Assembly (NCBI RefSeq): GCF_014635905.1
Contig: NZ_BMDS01000005.1
Span: 1 to 64,000, forward strand
Origin: Limosilactobacillus caviae
GTDB lineage: Bacteria > Bacillota > Bacilli > Lactobacillales > Lactobacillaceae
Direction: 5' to 3'
Length of the DNA stretch: 64,000 bases
Below the pieces are notes generated by a model. It ran no database searches. It was not told the DNA's origin and worked only from the letters and a program-made list of their open reading frames with translations. Positions within the stretch are counted from its first letter, which is position 1. Every line of letters begins with the position of its first letter. Positions 37,326 through 45,185 of the stretch are shown here, in pieces. A program made the translations under genes and the position numbers.

Positions 37326-37958
37326 TTATCTTAATGATTTTAGACGTTCGTCGATCATTGCTAAAACTGCATCAACATTCTTAGGATCTTCAAGGTCGTA
37401 ACGCTCTAAATCAATTTTCATTTTTGGACTAGCATCGTAATCTTTATACCATTGCTTATAGGCGCTCCACATTTTGTAATAGTAATCCTTTAATTCTGGA
37501 TTAGTATCAATTTGTTCATAATCGCGCCCACGTTTCTTGATTCGATATAGAATTGTTTCAAAGTCAGTCTCAGAATAAACCATTAAATCTGGTGCGCGCT
37601 TTGGTAGTTGCTGGAGATCATTCATCATATTATCGAGAAGTTTTAGATATACTTCAAGTTCAGTATCTGTAATGTTGCCTTCAGCGTTATTTTCTCGCGT
37701 AAACAATGCATCTTCATAGATTGAGCGGTCAAGCACGTTATTGTCGTCAGCGAGTGCTTGCTTAATCATTGAAAATCGTTTGTTTAAAAAATAAATTTGG
37801 AGTAAAAAGCCGTATTGTTTTGGATTTTTATAATACAGTGGTAAAACTGGATTTTCTCCGACTGGTTCAAAAAATGCTTTTGTATGTAAGTGTTCGGCAA
37901 TCTTTCCAGTTAAAGTTGTTTTACCGACACCAATCATCCCTGCTGTAATAATCACCAT
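37326..37958 (-). CDS. Deoxynucleoside kinase
   Basis: This 210-residue salvage kinase has the P-loop GMIGVGKTTLTGKIA at ~8, the ERS/DRS-type motif in VLDRSIYEDALF (~78) and the lid region YRIKKRGRDYEQ. It belongs to the dCK/dGK (deoxyadenosine/deoxyguanosine kinase) family of Firmicutes, which phosphorylates deoxynucleosides with ATP. Lactobacilli often depend on this salvage. The exact base preference is not readable. Confidence 0.9.
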   Translation of the reverse strand: MVIITAGMIGVGKTTLTGKIAEHLHTKAFFEPVGENPVLPLYYKNPKQYGFLLQIYFLNKRFSMIKQALADDNNVLDRSIYEDALFTRENNAEGNITDTELEVYLKLLDNMMNDLQQLPKRAPDLMVYSETDFETILYRIKKRGRDYEQIDTNPELKDYYYKMWSAYKQWYKDYDASPKMKIDLERYDLEDPKNVDAVLAMIDERLKSLR

Positions 37959-38173
37959 AATGGCCCCTCTTTACTTTTTTGTCACAGAAAACATCTTACT
38001 ACAAAATATTGTGGAATGACACACCTAATTTTACAATATTTGGTGGCTATTGAATTTAGCTTATCGTAGTAAAAGTTATTACATCTACATTGTTAGCGAT
38101 TATAATAGAAATTGGAATGTGATCAAATTTTTTTAATTTAATTATTTGAAAAATCAATTTTAAGGAAGTAAAG

Positions 38174-38782
38174 ATGAGAAAAGAAAATGAAAACGAAAAC
38201 CGGGTTCAATTAACGCTTGCTAAGCAGCAGGGGACGCTGATTGAGGTTCATAACCTGCCCAATGATGAATATTTTAATGTGGGGTTTGTCATTGCCTTAG
38301 ACCCAGTATTTTGTTTAATGATTAGTATTGACTGGGACGGCAAAATTAACGGATTGATTGCTATTCGGATTAAAAGTATTTTTTATACAGAACGCCATAG
38401 CGATTACTTAGTGAATATTTCTGAAAAAACAAAAGTAGCACATACACATAATTATTTTGATATTTGGCAAGTACAAAAATTTATTGATGAGCATCCAGCA
38501 ATCACGCGAGGAGATTTATTATCAAATCTCTTAAATGATTCGTATGTAAATCGCCTTCCTGTTGTTATTGGGACAGAAAAGTATAAGGGGAGCGATGACT
38601 TTACGGGAATAATTACTGCGTTAAATCCGATTAATCTTACGCTTCGTTATTTTAACGATCATGATTTATCTTCATTATGGGAATATGATATTTTACGAGC
38701 CCAAATTGATTATATTCGTGTTCGCGGGACCCAAATGGCAACAGGGAAACAAATCCTTAAAGATATTTTTAATGAAATGTGA
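38174..38782 (+). CDS. Uncharacterised protein with two similar beta-rich halves
   Basis: I do not recognise this 202-residue protein. Two stretches look alike in pattern: ~33-68 (FNVGFVIALDPVFCLMISIDWDGKINGLIAIRIKSIFY) and ~140-180 (FTGIITALNPINLTLRYFNDHD...EYDILRAQIDYIRV). Both read as a beta-sheet module with G-x-I-x-AL-x-P, resembling Sm-like or SH3-like barrels. It has no signal peptide. It stands alone 80 bp before rbsR, with AAGGAAG as ribosome site. Confidence 0.7.
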   Translation: MRKENENENRVQLTLAKQQGTLIEVHNLPNDEYFNVGFVIALDPVFCLMISIDWDGKINGLIAIRIKSIFYTERHSDYLVNISEKTKVAHTHNYFDIWQVQKFIDEHPAITRGDLLSNLLNDSYVNRLPVVIGTEKYKGSDDFTGIITALNPINLTLRYFNDHDLSSLWEYDILRAQIDYIRVRGTQMATGKQILKDIFNEM

Positions 38783-38863
38783 TTGCAAAATAGGTCATTT
38801 TAGTTTAAATTAGTTAAATGCAATTTAGTTGATAAAACTGTTTACTAAAGAGGTTGGACAGCG

Positions 38864-39880
38864 ATGAAAAAGAAAATAACAATTCGGGATTTAGCAAGAG
38901 AAGCAGGAGTTTCTGTTACAACAGTTTCTCAAATTTTAAATAATAAGGGTGATCGTTTTAGCGCAGCAACACAGGAAAAAGTACTTGCGTTACGTGATAA
39001 ATATAAATATGTGCCTGATTTTAATGCACGGAACTTAATTTTGAAAAGTGCAAAAACTATTGGAGTACTTGTTCCTAATATTGCTAACCCGTTTTTTGGT
39101 ACGTTTATTGAAGGTGTTCAAAGTATCGCTCGGGAGGCGGAGTTTATTCCGCTGGTATTTAGTGCTAATCGTGATCCTAAACTTGAAAAGCACTATCTTT
39201 CGCAGATGATTGAACGATCAATTAGCGGATTAGTAATTGCTAGTGCTACCATGACAACTGAAACAATTAAAGAAGTCATCTCATTCAATGATATTCCATA
39301 CATTCTGTTTGACCAGAATCATACGCAAGAAGGCGACCGTGTTCAAACAAATGATTATCTTGGCGGTCAAATTGCAGCTAAACATTTAATTGAATTAGGT
39401 CATAACCATATTGCGGTTCTTACATCTGATAATCCGACGGAAAATTTAAATCATCGGATGAATGGCTTTGAGAATGTGATTAATGAAAATGGGTTAACAA
39501 TTGATGCTCACCATGATGTTATTCGGGCGCCCTTAACCAAAGATGGTGGCTATAGGGCGGCTAAAAAGGTCTATGAGACAGGAGCGTCTGCGGTTTTTGC
39601 AGCAAACGACGAGATGGCAATTGGACTATTACGGGGCCTGCATGAATTGGGAGTACAAGTTCCTGATGATATTTCTGTAATTGGCTATGATAATATTTAC
39701 TGGGATGATTATGTTTACCCACGACTTACAACTGTTCAGCAGCCAATATTTGATTTAGGCGCAGGTGCCACTAAAATGCTAATTGAACAGATAGACCATA
39801 ATAGTAATGGGGCACGTGTGCAAAACTTTCCAGTAAAATTAATTAAACGTAATAGTACAAGTTCCTATCGGCAAAAGTAA
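38864..39880 (+). CDS. rbsR: LacI family regulator, ribose type
   Basis: This 338-residue protein has an N-terminal LacI helix-turn-helix (TIRDLAREAGVSVTTVSQILNN) with hinge helix (PDFNARNLILKSAKTIGVLVPNIANPFF). A periplasmic-binding-like sugar domain follows (VFAANDEMAIGLLRGLHELG...ISVIGYDNIYWDDYVYPRLTTV). The adjacent ribokinase gene supports the RbsR call. A TAAAAC-T-GTTTAC dyad at about 38833-38845, near the ribosome site, is a candidate autoregulatory operator. Confidence 0.88.
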   Translation: MKKKITIRDLAREAGVSVTTVSQILNNKGDRFSAATQEKVLALRDKYKYVPDFNARNLILKSAKTIGVLVPNIANPFFGTFIEGVQSIAREAEFIPLVFSANRDPKLEKHYLSQMIERSISGLVIASATMTTETIKEVISFNDIPYILFDQNHTQEGDRVQTNDYLGGQIAAKHLIELGHNHIAVLTSDNPTENLNHRMNGFENVINENGLTIDAHHDVIRAPLTKDGGYRAAKKVYETGASAVFAANDEMAIGLLRGLHELGVQVPDDISVIGYDNIYWDDYVYPRLTTVQQPIFDLGAGATKMLIEQIDHNSNGARVQNFPVKLIKRNSTSSYRQK

Positions 39881-39935
39881 TATGGTATGATGGTATTATC
39901 AATTAGATGCCGATTGTTTAAGGAGGAAATAATTA

Positions 39936-40859
39936 ATGACAAACCATGTAACAATTGTAGGTAGTTTAAATGTTGATACGACAATGAAAGTTAAGCGGAT
40001 GCCATTACCTGGTGAAACAATTGCTGCTTTAGATAAGACTAATGCTGCTGGGGGTAAAGGGGCAAACCAAGCAGTTTCTGCTGCACGTTCTGGTGCCGAC
40101 ACAGCTTTCGTTGGTCAAGTTGGTGAAGATGCCGGTGGTAAGATGATGATCCAAGCTTTAAAGGATAATAATATCAATACAACCGGAATTCATGTTGATG
40201 AAAATGCTGGAACAGGTTCAGCAGCTATCTTGTTAGATGAGAGTGGTCAAAACAGTATTTTGGTATATGGTGGTGCCAACCAACAATTAAGTGTTAAAGA
40301 AGTTGAAGATGCACGTGATCAAATTGCTGGTGCAGATTTTGTTATTGCCCAATTTGAAACACCACAAGATGCAACATTACGGGCATTTGAAATTGCTAAG
40401 GAAAATGGTGTTAAAACAATTTTAAACCCGGCACCTGCTCATAAGATTAATCCCGACTTACTGAAACTTACTGACTTAATTATTCCAAATGAAACTGAAA
40501 GTGCTACTTTAACCGGTATTATTGTTACTGATGAAACCTCAATGTTAATGTCTGCTGCTAAGTTTGCACAAATGGGTGTTCGCAACTTAATTATTACTGT
40601 TGGGGCAAAGGGTGCTTTCTATTGTACTCAAGACGGTTATAACTTTATTCCGGCCTTTAAGGTAAATGCTGTTGATACAACGGCAGCTGGTGACACATTT
40701 ATCGGTGCACTTTCTTCCCAATTAAAGCCTGATATGAGTAATATTGAAAAGGCATTGGTATATGCTCAGCGTGCTAGTTCATTAGCTGTTCAAAAACTAG
40801 GAGCATTGCCATCAATTCCTACACATGAGGAAGTTATGGCTGCTTCAAAGAATAACTAA
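39936..40859 (+). CDS. rbsK: Ribokinase
   Basis: This 307-residue PfkB-family kinase phosphorylates ribose. GSLNVDTTMKVKRMPLPGETIAA, AAGGKGANQAVSAARSGA (~40) and DTTAAGDTFIGALSSQL (catalytic Asp in the anion hole, ~250) are diagnostic. It lies 55 bp after rbsR behind AAGGAGG. No rbsD or ribose permease gene is adjacent, so uptake must come from elsewhere. Confidence 0.95.
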   Translation: MTNHVTIVGSLNVDTTMKVKRMPLPGETIAALDKTNAAGGKGANQAVSAARSGADTAFVGQVGEDAGGKMMIQALKDNNINTTGIHVDENAGTGSAAILLDESGQNSILVYGGANQQLSVKEVEDARDQIAGADFVIAQFETPQDATLRAFEIAKENGVKTILNPAPAHKINPDLLKLTDLIIPNETESATLTGIIVTDETSMLMSAAKFAQMGVRNLIITVGAKGAFYCTQDGYNFIPAFKVNAVDTTAAGDTFIGALSSQLKPDMSNIEKALVYAQRASSLAVQKLGALPSIPTHEEVMAASKNN

Positions 40860-40882
40860 ATAAATTAATATAATTTAGTGAT

Positions 40883-40922
40883 AAAAGGAGGGTAAGGAAA
40901 CCGGATTTCCTTACCTTTTATT
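40883..40922 (+). terminator. Terminator after rbsK
   Basis: GGTAAGGAAA pairs exactly with TTTCCTTACC around CCGGA, followed by TTTT. Confidence 0.88.
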
Positions 40923-40996
40923 ATTTCAGACAATAACTTGCGATTTATTTTCTGATTTAGTAAACTGTGGATCAAATAATAATGGAGGTTTTACTT

Positions 40997-41227
40997 GTGA
41001 AAGCAGAATTTATCCTTAAGGTAGTTATTCCGCCATTTATCATTTTCGCGATTTTAGTGTGGCTAACAATTGAGCACTATATCTCGGGGTGGGTTATGTA
41101 CCTGTTGTGGGTAATCGGTTTTGTAGTGGCAAATATTATTGTGACTAAAATCTCAACCCGCTGGAGTATTCAACGTATGCGTGAAAAACGAGCAAAGGAA
41201 GAAAAACAAAAAAATGAAAAAAATTAA
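40997..41227 (+). CDS. Small membrane protein with basic tail
   Basis: The start is GTG 40997, 7 bp after GGAGG. The 76-residue protein has two membrane helices (VVIPPFIIFAILVWLTI and VMYLLWVIGFVVANIIV) and a strongly charged tail (SIQRMREKRAKEEKQKNEKN). It overlaps the CPBP gene by 14 nt, so the two are coupled. Function unknown. Confidence 0.75.
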   Translation: MKAEFILKVVIPPFIIFAILVWLTIEHYISGWVMYLLWVIGFVVANIIVTKISTRWSIQRMREKRAKEEKQKNEKN

Positions 41228-41891
41228 GCAATCTTGGATTTTTAAAGTGATTTTAATTGCCGTAATGTTAATTGCAATTGAAATTCCTCCTATTGCCGTA
41301 AGATTTGCATTGCATTATGCAAAAACAAATCAACTAGCTGTCTACGGTTTTATGGCCTTGTTTATTTGCCTCATGCTCGTAATTATTTGGTGGGCGCGAC
41401 GAACTTATGAGTCGTATAACCAATTAGGAAAACCAGCGGGTATTAAGGTTGGTCAGATTATTGGTAGTTATTTAGCTATTATCATCGGAATGGATATATT
41501 GAGCTATTTCAATCGCTTGCTTTATCATCAAACTGAAACTGCTAATAATGCAGCGCTTGGTAATATGCTCGGTCATAATGAAGTTATTACGGTTGTATTT
41601 GTATTTTCTGCCGTTATTCTAAGTCCTATTGCGGAAGAACTTATTTTTAGAGGGACGCTTACAAATATGTTCTTTAAGCGTGGAAATATTTGGCCGAAAA
41701 TGATTCTTTCAGGAATTGTTTTTTCAGCAGGGCATATGAGTAGCAATCCTATTAGTTTTTTGATGTATGCCTATATGGGAATGGTCCTTGCTTTTATTTA
41801 TTTACGAACAGCGGATATTCGTAATTCGATTGCGGTTCATATAATTAACAATGCAATCGCAATGTATATTCTCTTAATGCAAGTTAGTTAA
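41214..41891 (+). CDS. CPBP family intramembrane glutamic endopeptidase
   Basis: The start is ATG 41214 (MKKIKQSW). The 225-residue membrane protein carries the three CPBP (Abi/Rce1) motifs: EELIFRG (~143), FSAGHMS (~175) and HIINN (~210). In lactobacilli many CPBP genes sit in bacteriocin or stress loci, but here the partner is only a small membrane protein. Substrate unknown. Confidence 0.9.
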   Translation: MKKIKQSWIFKVILIAVMLIAIEIPPIAVRFALHYAKTNQLAVYGFMALFICLMLVIIWWARRTYESYNQLGKPAGIKVGQIIGSYLAIIIGMDILSYFNRLLYHQTETANNAALGNMLGHNEVITVVFVFSAVILSPIAEELIFRGTLTNMFFKRGNIWPKMILSGIVFSAGHMSSNPISFLMYAYMGMVLAFIYLRTADIRNSIAVHIINNAIAMYILLMQVS

Positions 41892-41900
41892 ATTTATCTA

Positions 41901-41929
41901 TTGTAATCGCTTTCAAAAGATGGTATATT
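41901..41929 (+). promoter_or_regulatory. Promoter with overlapping cre site
   Basis: TTGTAA (41901-41906), 17 bp, TATATT (41924-41929). TGTAATCGCTTTCA (41902-41915) matches the CcpA cre consensus TGWAANCGNTNWCA at every fixed position. Because the cre covers the -35, CcpA should repress this promoter when good sugars are present. Confidence 0.8.
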
Positions 41930-41935
41930 ATGGGT

Positions 41936-42221
41936 GTGGAAAGAACAGAAACAGAGATTAATATAAATTCTCGTTAATCAATTTAGCGCCGAAAGAAAAT
42001 TGAGGAGTAGGCTAGAAGCAACATAAGAGTGACACGAAACCTCGAATTAAATATTTATGTAATGAATTGTCACCAGGGTGCACTAGATTGATAATATAAT
42101 GCGACTTTGCGGAAGTTAGAATCAAAAGTGGATAAATAAAATTAGTTCCTTAGCAAAGTGGCAGATTCTTTCCGTAAAATAACAAAGAGACTGGAATATT
42201 TCCAGTCTCTTTGTTATTTTA
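41936..42221 (+). ncRNA. Structured RNA of ~285 nt, class not recognised
   Basis: The transcript predicted from the promoter at 41901 has no convincing ORF but folds well. GGAAAGAA at its 5' end (41938-41945) pairs with TTCTTTCC (42166-42173) to close the whole body. Inside are GTGACA/TGTCAC (42029-42073) and ACTTTGCGGAA/TTCC-GCAAAGT (42104-42159). The terminator at 42181-42220 has a 16-bp perfect stem and a T tract. It could be a trans-acting sRNA or a leader for the YbjQ-like gene 30 bp on. AGTAG resembles a T-box leader start, but no TGGNACCGCG is present. Confidence 0.6.
42181..42220 (+). terminator. Very strong terminator of the structured RNA
   Basis: AACAAAGAGACTGGAA pairs exactly with TTCCAGTCTCTTTGTT over four bases and is followed by ATTTT. 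Confidence 0.95.
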
Positions 42222-42250
42222 AAGTGGTAATGATTTTAGGAGGATGGCAG

Positions 42251-42529
42251 ATGTTTTTATCAACTGAGGGGTTTCCACAGGCACATCGAATTTTAGGGAT
42301 TGTTAATGCTACTAGTCATCTAGCAATGCCATCTGAAGCTATTGATTCCTTCGAGTCAATGGATCAGTTATTTAGTGATGTTCAAGAGAAATTAAGACAA
42401 CGTGCAAGTGAAAAAGGTGCAGATGGTGTTGTCGAAGTTCGCTTTACTACAAATGTGGCTAACATGCAAGTGGCACCTAAATTCTTAGTATTAACAGCAT
42501 ATGGCACTATGATTCAATTTATTAAATGA
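42251..42529 (+). CDS. YbjQ-like (DUF74) heavy-metal-binding-domain protein
   Basis: The start is ATG 42251 (MFLSTEGFPQAHRILGIVNATS), behind AGGAGG. The upstream in-frame part of the longer frame runs through the terminator and is not coding. The 92-residue protein has the YbjQ pattern: repeated beta-alpha elements, the RxxA-xx-GADGVVEVRF block near ~63 and a terminal hydrophobic strand (FLVLTAYGTMIQF). These proteins form pentamers; the metal-binding role is by annotation tradition only. Confidence 0.82.
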   Translation: MFLSTEGFPQAHRILGIVNATSHLAMPSEAIDSFESMDQLFSDVQEKLRQRASEKGADGVVEVRFTTNVANMQVAPKFLVLTAYGTMIQFIK

Positions 42530-42782
42530 TTGATGGAGAAATGTTTGATAAATTGGAGCGTAGTATTACTTAAGGTATTGTTCTGTGTATTAATACCAAA
42601 ATTAATTATAAGTTTAACGAAAATTCCGATTATTGCAGAAATGTACTGATCGGGATTTTTTGCGTGTGCTAAACATGTACCAAAGTGACCGATTCATGCT
42701 ATTTTAGGCTGCTTCTGTACATAAATAAAAAGCTTATAAATGTTGATTTAACAGCATTCATAAGCTTTTTACCTTTAAATAA
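42530..42782. other. Gap between YbjQ gene and integrated element
   Basis: There is no gene. It holds two hairpin terminators: 42621-42662 (AAATTCCGAT/ATCGGGATTT with T run) and 42727-42770 (AAAAAGCTTAT/ATAAGCTTTTT, bidirectional). Confidence 0.75.
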
Positions 42783-42794
42783 TGCCTCAGGCAG
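42783..42794. repeat. attL core of integrated element
   Basis: TGCCTCAGGCAG is repeated exactly at 53875-53886, where it forms the 3' end of a tRNA-Leu gene. The integrase gene begins 62 bp inside this copy. The two copies bound an 11.1-kb element. Confidence 0.88.
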
Positions 42795-42832
42795 AAATAC
42801 TAAACCTTGATATAACAGGCTTTGAGCTTTGT

Positions 42833-42853
42833 TTTGTCGTGAGTTTGTCGTGA
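42833..42853. repeat. Tandem arm-type repeats, left end
   Basis: TTTGTCGTGA occurs twice with an 11-bp period (42833 and 42844), just outside the int stop. The same tandem pair is found at the right end (53754-53774). Position and pairing suggest integrase arm-binding sites. Confidence 0.7.
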
Positions 42854-42856
42854 ACT

Positions 42857-43942
42857 CTATAATTGAGCCAGTTTATCAATGATTAGCGTGTCATTCTTAG
42901 CCTTGTACTCATCCACCAAATAAGAATAAGTATTTAAGGTTACAGTGATATTTGAATGTCCTAGACGTTTACTGATGGCGTATATATCGACACCTTGACT
43001 TAACAAATAGGCAACATGAACATGGCGCAAGGAATGAAAGTGAAACCCTTGCTTTTCAATACCACAGTCATTCATAATAGACCGTAAACACTTATTCAAT
43101 GCGTTACTTGTTGGAATAGTTTCTAACACGTTTTGAAACACCATAACACTGCTATTAGCTTTCAATTCAGCTAAATGATTGAGCAGTTGACGATTAACCT
43201 TAATCGTTCGCTTGCTAGATTCGGTTTTAGTTGGTTTGAAAGCTTTTTTCTTTTCATTCCACGACTTAGTGACAGAAATTGTAGCGTGTAAAAAATCTAT
43301 ATCTTTCCACGTGAGCGCCTGTATTTCGCTCTTTCTCATCCCCGTATAGATAGCCGTTAATATCATGTAACGGCTGGTATTGTAGTGATTGAGCTTCTTA
43401 TTGACTTCATTTTTCAGTGTTACTAACTCATCATGACTAAGGTATTCAACTTTGCGTTCTCGCTCTTTATTAGCTACTACTTTGACGTTATGCGTGAAGT
43501 CCTTGCTGATAATATCATCATCAATTGCATAACCAACACATGAACGGATAGCATTGTTGAGCTTGTTTACACTGTCTCTAGCATGATTAGCACCATACCA
43601 GTTAATAAAAGCTTGATAATCAGAGCGCTTGATGTCCCGTAGTCGTGTATCTTTCCAGTAGTTTTCAATGGCTTTCCGTATGACCTTATAACGGTTTTTC
43701 GTAACATCAGTAATACCATTTTCCTCATAGAGTTCATACCACCGCCAATAATACTTAGCTAGTGTCATATCTTTTAAATCAAGGTTCACTTGGTCTAACT
43801 CTGCTTCTAGTTTATTGGCTGCTTGTAGTGCTTCACGCTTTAAATTAAAACAGCCGGCTGATTTCTGGTGCCACTTTCCCTCGTTATCTTGGTAGCTTGC
43901 ATAACCGTAGTATCCTTTTTTCGCTTTTCTTACATAACTCAT
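42857..43942 (-). CDS. int: Tyrosine recombinase integrase of the satellite element
   Basis: The start is ATG 43942 (MSYVRKAKKGYYGYASYQ), with GAAAGAGGT before it; the longer frame reads through non-coding sequence. The 361-residue protein has an N-terminal AP2-like arm-binding domain (~1-50) and a SAM-like core-binding domain (~60-150). The catalytic domain has Arg in IYTGMRKSEIQAL, Lys in the beta hairpin, HxLRH in FHFHSLRHVHVAYLL, the H/W position in RLGHSNITVTL, and the nucleophile Tyr in NTYSYLVDEY. It mediates insertion at the tRNA-Leu end. Confidence 0.95.
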   Translation of the reverse strand: MSYVRKAKKGYYGYASYQDNEGKWHQKSAGCFNLKREALQAANKLEAELDQVNLDLKDMTLAKYYWRWYELYEENGITDVTKNRYKVIRKAIENYWKDTRLRDIKRSDYQAFINWYGANHARDSVNKLNNAIRSCVGYAIDDDIISKDFTHNVKVVANKERERKVEYLSHDELVTLKNEVNKKLNHYNTSRYMILTAIYTGMRKSEIQALTWKDIDFLHATISVTKSWNEKKKAFKPTKTESSKRTIKVNRQLLNHLAELKANSSVMVFQNVLETIPTSNALNKCLRSIMNDCGIEKQGFHFHSLRHVHVAYLLSQGVDIYAISKRLGHSNITVTLNTYSYLVDEYKAKNDTLIIDKLAQL

Positions 43943-43964
43943 AAAATTACCTCTTTCAATCGCA

Positions 43965-43991
43965 CAGCTTGCCAACGTGGAATATTGGAGG
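43965..43991 (+). repeat. 27-bp repeat, copy 1 (ribosome-site leader)
   Basis: CAGCTTGCCAACGTGG followed by AATATTGGAGG. A copy with one substitution and one indel is at 46766-46791, directly before a real gene, and CTTGCCAACGTGG alone recurs inverted at 53729-53741. Here the repeat is followed by a 17-codon reading frame of doubtful value (43993-44046), so its role is probably DNA-binding or a leftover leader. Confidence 0.6.
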
Positions 43992-44010
43992 TATGTATTT
44001 GAGTTTCGTA

Positions 44011-44349
44011 GCCGTATTTTCGGCCACCAAAAAGGGGATGTACTGAGCCAAGTTTTCGGCTGAGTGATATTCACTCCGTAATTTTGCTGAGCTCAATTTT
44101 GAGCCGAGTAAAGATGCGCGCAATTATGCGCAGATGTACTTACCCCAAAATTGAGGTGAGTAAGATGTCCTCAATTTTGAGGAGATATAATCAGCCGAAT
44201 TTTCGACCAGTTAAACATAGGCTCAGAATTTAGCAAATGTCCCCAAAACTGGGGAGATGTTAGCAAGGCAATTGCGTTAAAAATCAAACGCAATTTAACG
44301 CTTTTATACGCTTTGAGTGCAATTAATCATCCCCACCATTAAGGGGATG
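44011..44349. repeat. Cluster of about ten short hairpins with AATTTT-type centres
   Basis: Successive dyads lie at 44011-44024, 44046-44061, 44091-44104, 44115-44132, 44139-44164, 44168-44183, 44196-44205, 44241-44254, 44272-44293 and 44328-44349. Most have an A/T centre (AATTTT or AAAATT). The stems differ completely (e.g. GCTCA/TGAGC, TCCTCA/TGAGGA, CCCCA/TGGGG, TGCGC/GCGCA) yet stay paired. Many are followed by GAGATG, CAGATG or AAGATG. No ORF fits. The cluster fills the gap between int and the repressor gene. Confidence 0.75.
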
Positions 44350-44350
44350 A

Positions 44351-44566
44351 GATACTACATAAAACGATTAATAGTTAATGACCACTACCTCAGAAAACCT
44401 CAGATTAAACAGCTATACATTAGCTATATTCAGCTATCTATCAGCAGAAAGAAGCCAAGCACAGCAAAGGTTACAACGTAAAATGTGCAGAAAAACAGCA
44501 GATTAATTGCTACAAAATACTACATAGAACAATGACACTACCTCAGAAAACCTCAGATAAATTAGC
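44351..44566. repeat. Direct repeats with paired decamers before the repressor gene end
   Basis: A ~45-bp segment beginning ATACTACATA and ending in ACCTCAGAAAACCTCAGAT occurs twice (44352-44406 and 44516-44559). Within each copy the decamer ACCTCAGAAA/ACCTCAGAT is itself doubled with a 10-bp period (44387-44406 and 44540-44559). Between them AGCTAT repeats with an ~11-bp period (44411-44438). No gene is visible in this 280-bp stretch. Confidence 0.7.
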
Positions 44567-44629
44567 TCTCTAGTAACCCTATTTAAGTGTCTAATAACTT
44601 ATGGAAGTACGTTACACATGAAGACCCTG

Positions 44630-45058
44630 CTATAAATCCCCAGAAGGATCATAATAGTTTGGGTCAATATTATCAATTTGATTTTCTAAATCTGCCAACT
44701 TGTCTTCTGTACTATCTAAAACGATAGCAAAAGCTTCAAATAATTGTTCTCTTATTTTATCGTTTTTGGCTTTGTCATCATTAAAGTTAATCTTATTAAG
44801 AATTCTACCTATACTTTCGTAAGGATCAGTTCTTTCATAGCTCAATCCTTGAATATAGCTTGTACTTACATCGAAAAACTCTGCGAGTTTCTCCCAAATT
44901 TCATCATTAGGATTTCTCTTTTCATTTTCGTATTGGCTTAACGTATTATCCCGCATACCGACTTTTTCGCCTAGCTCTTTCAGAGTTAGGCCTTTTTCTT
45001 TTCTCAATTTTTTAATTCTGTTGTGATGTTTATAACGATAATAGGAATACTCACTCAT
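44630..45058 (-). CDS. CI/Stl-like XRE repressor without S24 domain
   Basis: This 142-residue protein has an XRE helix-turn-helix at ~12-66 (RIKKLRKEKGLTLKELGEKVGMRDNTLSQYENEKRNPNDEIWEKLAEFFDVSTSYIQGL). The acidic C-terminus has no Ala-Gly cleavage site or S24 Ser/Lys catalytic dyad. It should repress the divergent cro-like operon through three TTCACA-N4-TGTGAA operators. Lack of a self-cleavage domain fits satellites that are derepressed by a helper-phage protein and not by RecA; that step is inference. Confidence 0.88.
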   Translation of the reverse strand: MSEYSYYRYKHHNRIKKLRKEKGLTLKELGEKVGMRDNTLSQYENEKRNPNDEIWEKLAEFFDVSTSYIQGLSYERTDPYESIGRILNKINFNDDKAKNDKIREQLFEAFAIVLDSTEDKLADLENQIDNIDPNYYDPSGDL

Positions 45059-45098
45059 ATATTATCACCTTCTTTGCTCAATTAAATAATATCATTAT

Positions 45099-45170
45099 TT
45101 CACAAAACTGTGAACATTTTCATTGACATTCACATAATTGTGAATTAATATTTACTCACAGTTATGTGAA
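45099..45170. promoter_or_regulatory. Three repressor operators and the rightward promoter
   Basis: Three dyads share TTCACA-N4-TGTGAA: 45099-45114, 45129-45144 and 45155-45170 (CTCACA in the last), centred 30 and 26 bp apart. The rightward promoter is TTGACA (45123-45128), 17 bp, TAATAT (45146-45151). The middle operator fills its spacer almost exactly, so repressor binding would block polymerase. Confidence 0.88.
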
Positions 45171-45185
45171 TAGAGGTGGTATTAA

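Noticed and set aside
41982-42085. AGCGCC...GGGTGC as a glmS ribozyme, or GAGTAG as a T-box or manganese riboswitch
   Set aside because: The remaining core sequences of those classes are missing and the downstream gene does not fit.
43993-44046. 17-codon frame after the 27-bp repeat
   Set aside because: Its ATG touches the ribosome site and the frame runs into the hairpin cluster; no other support.
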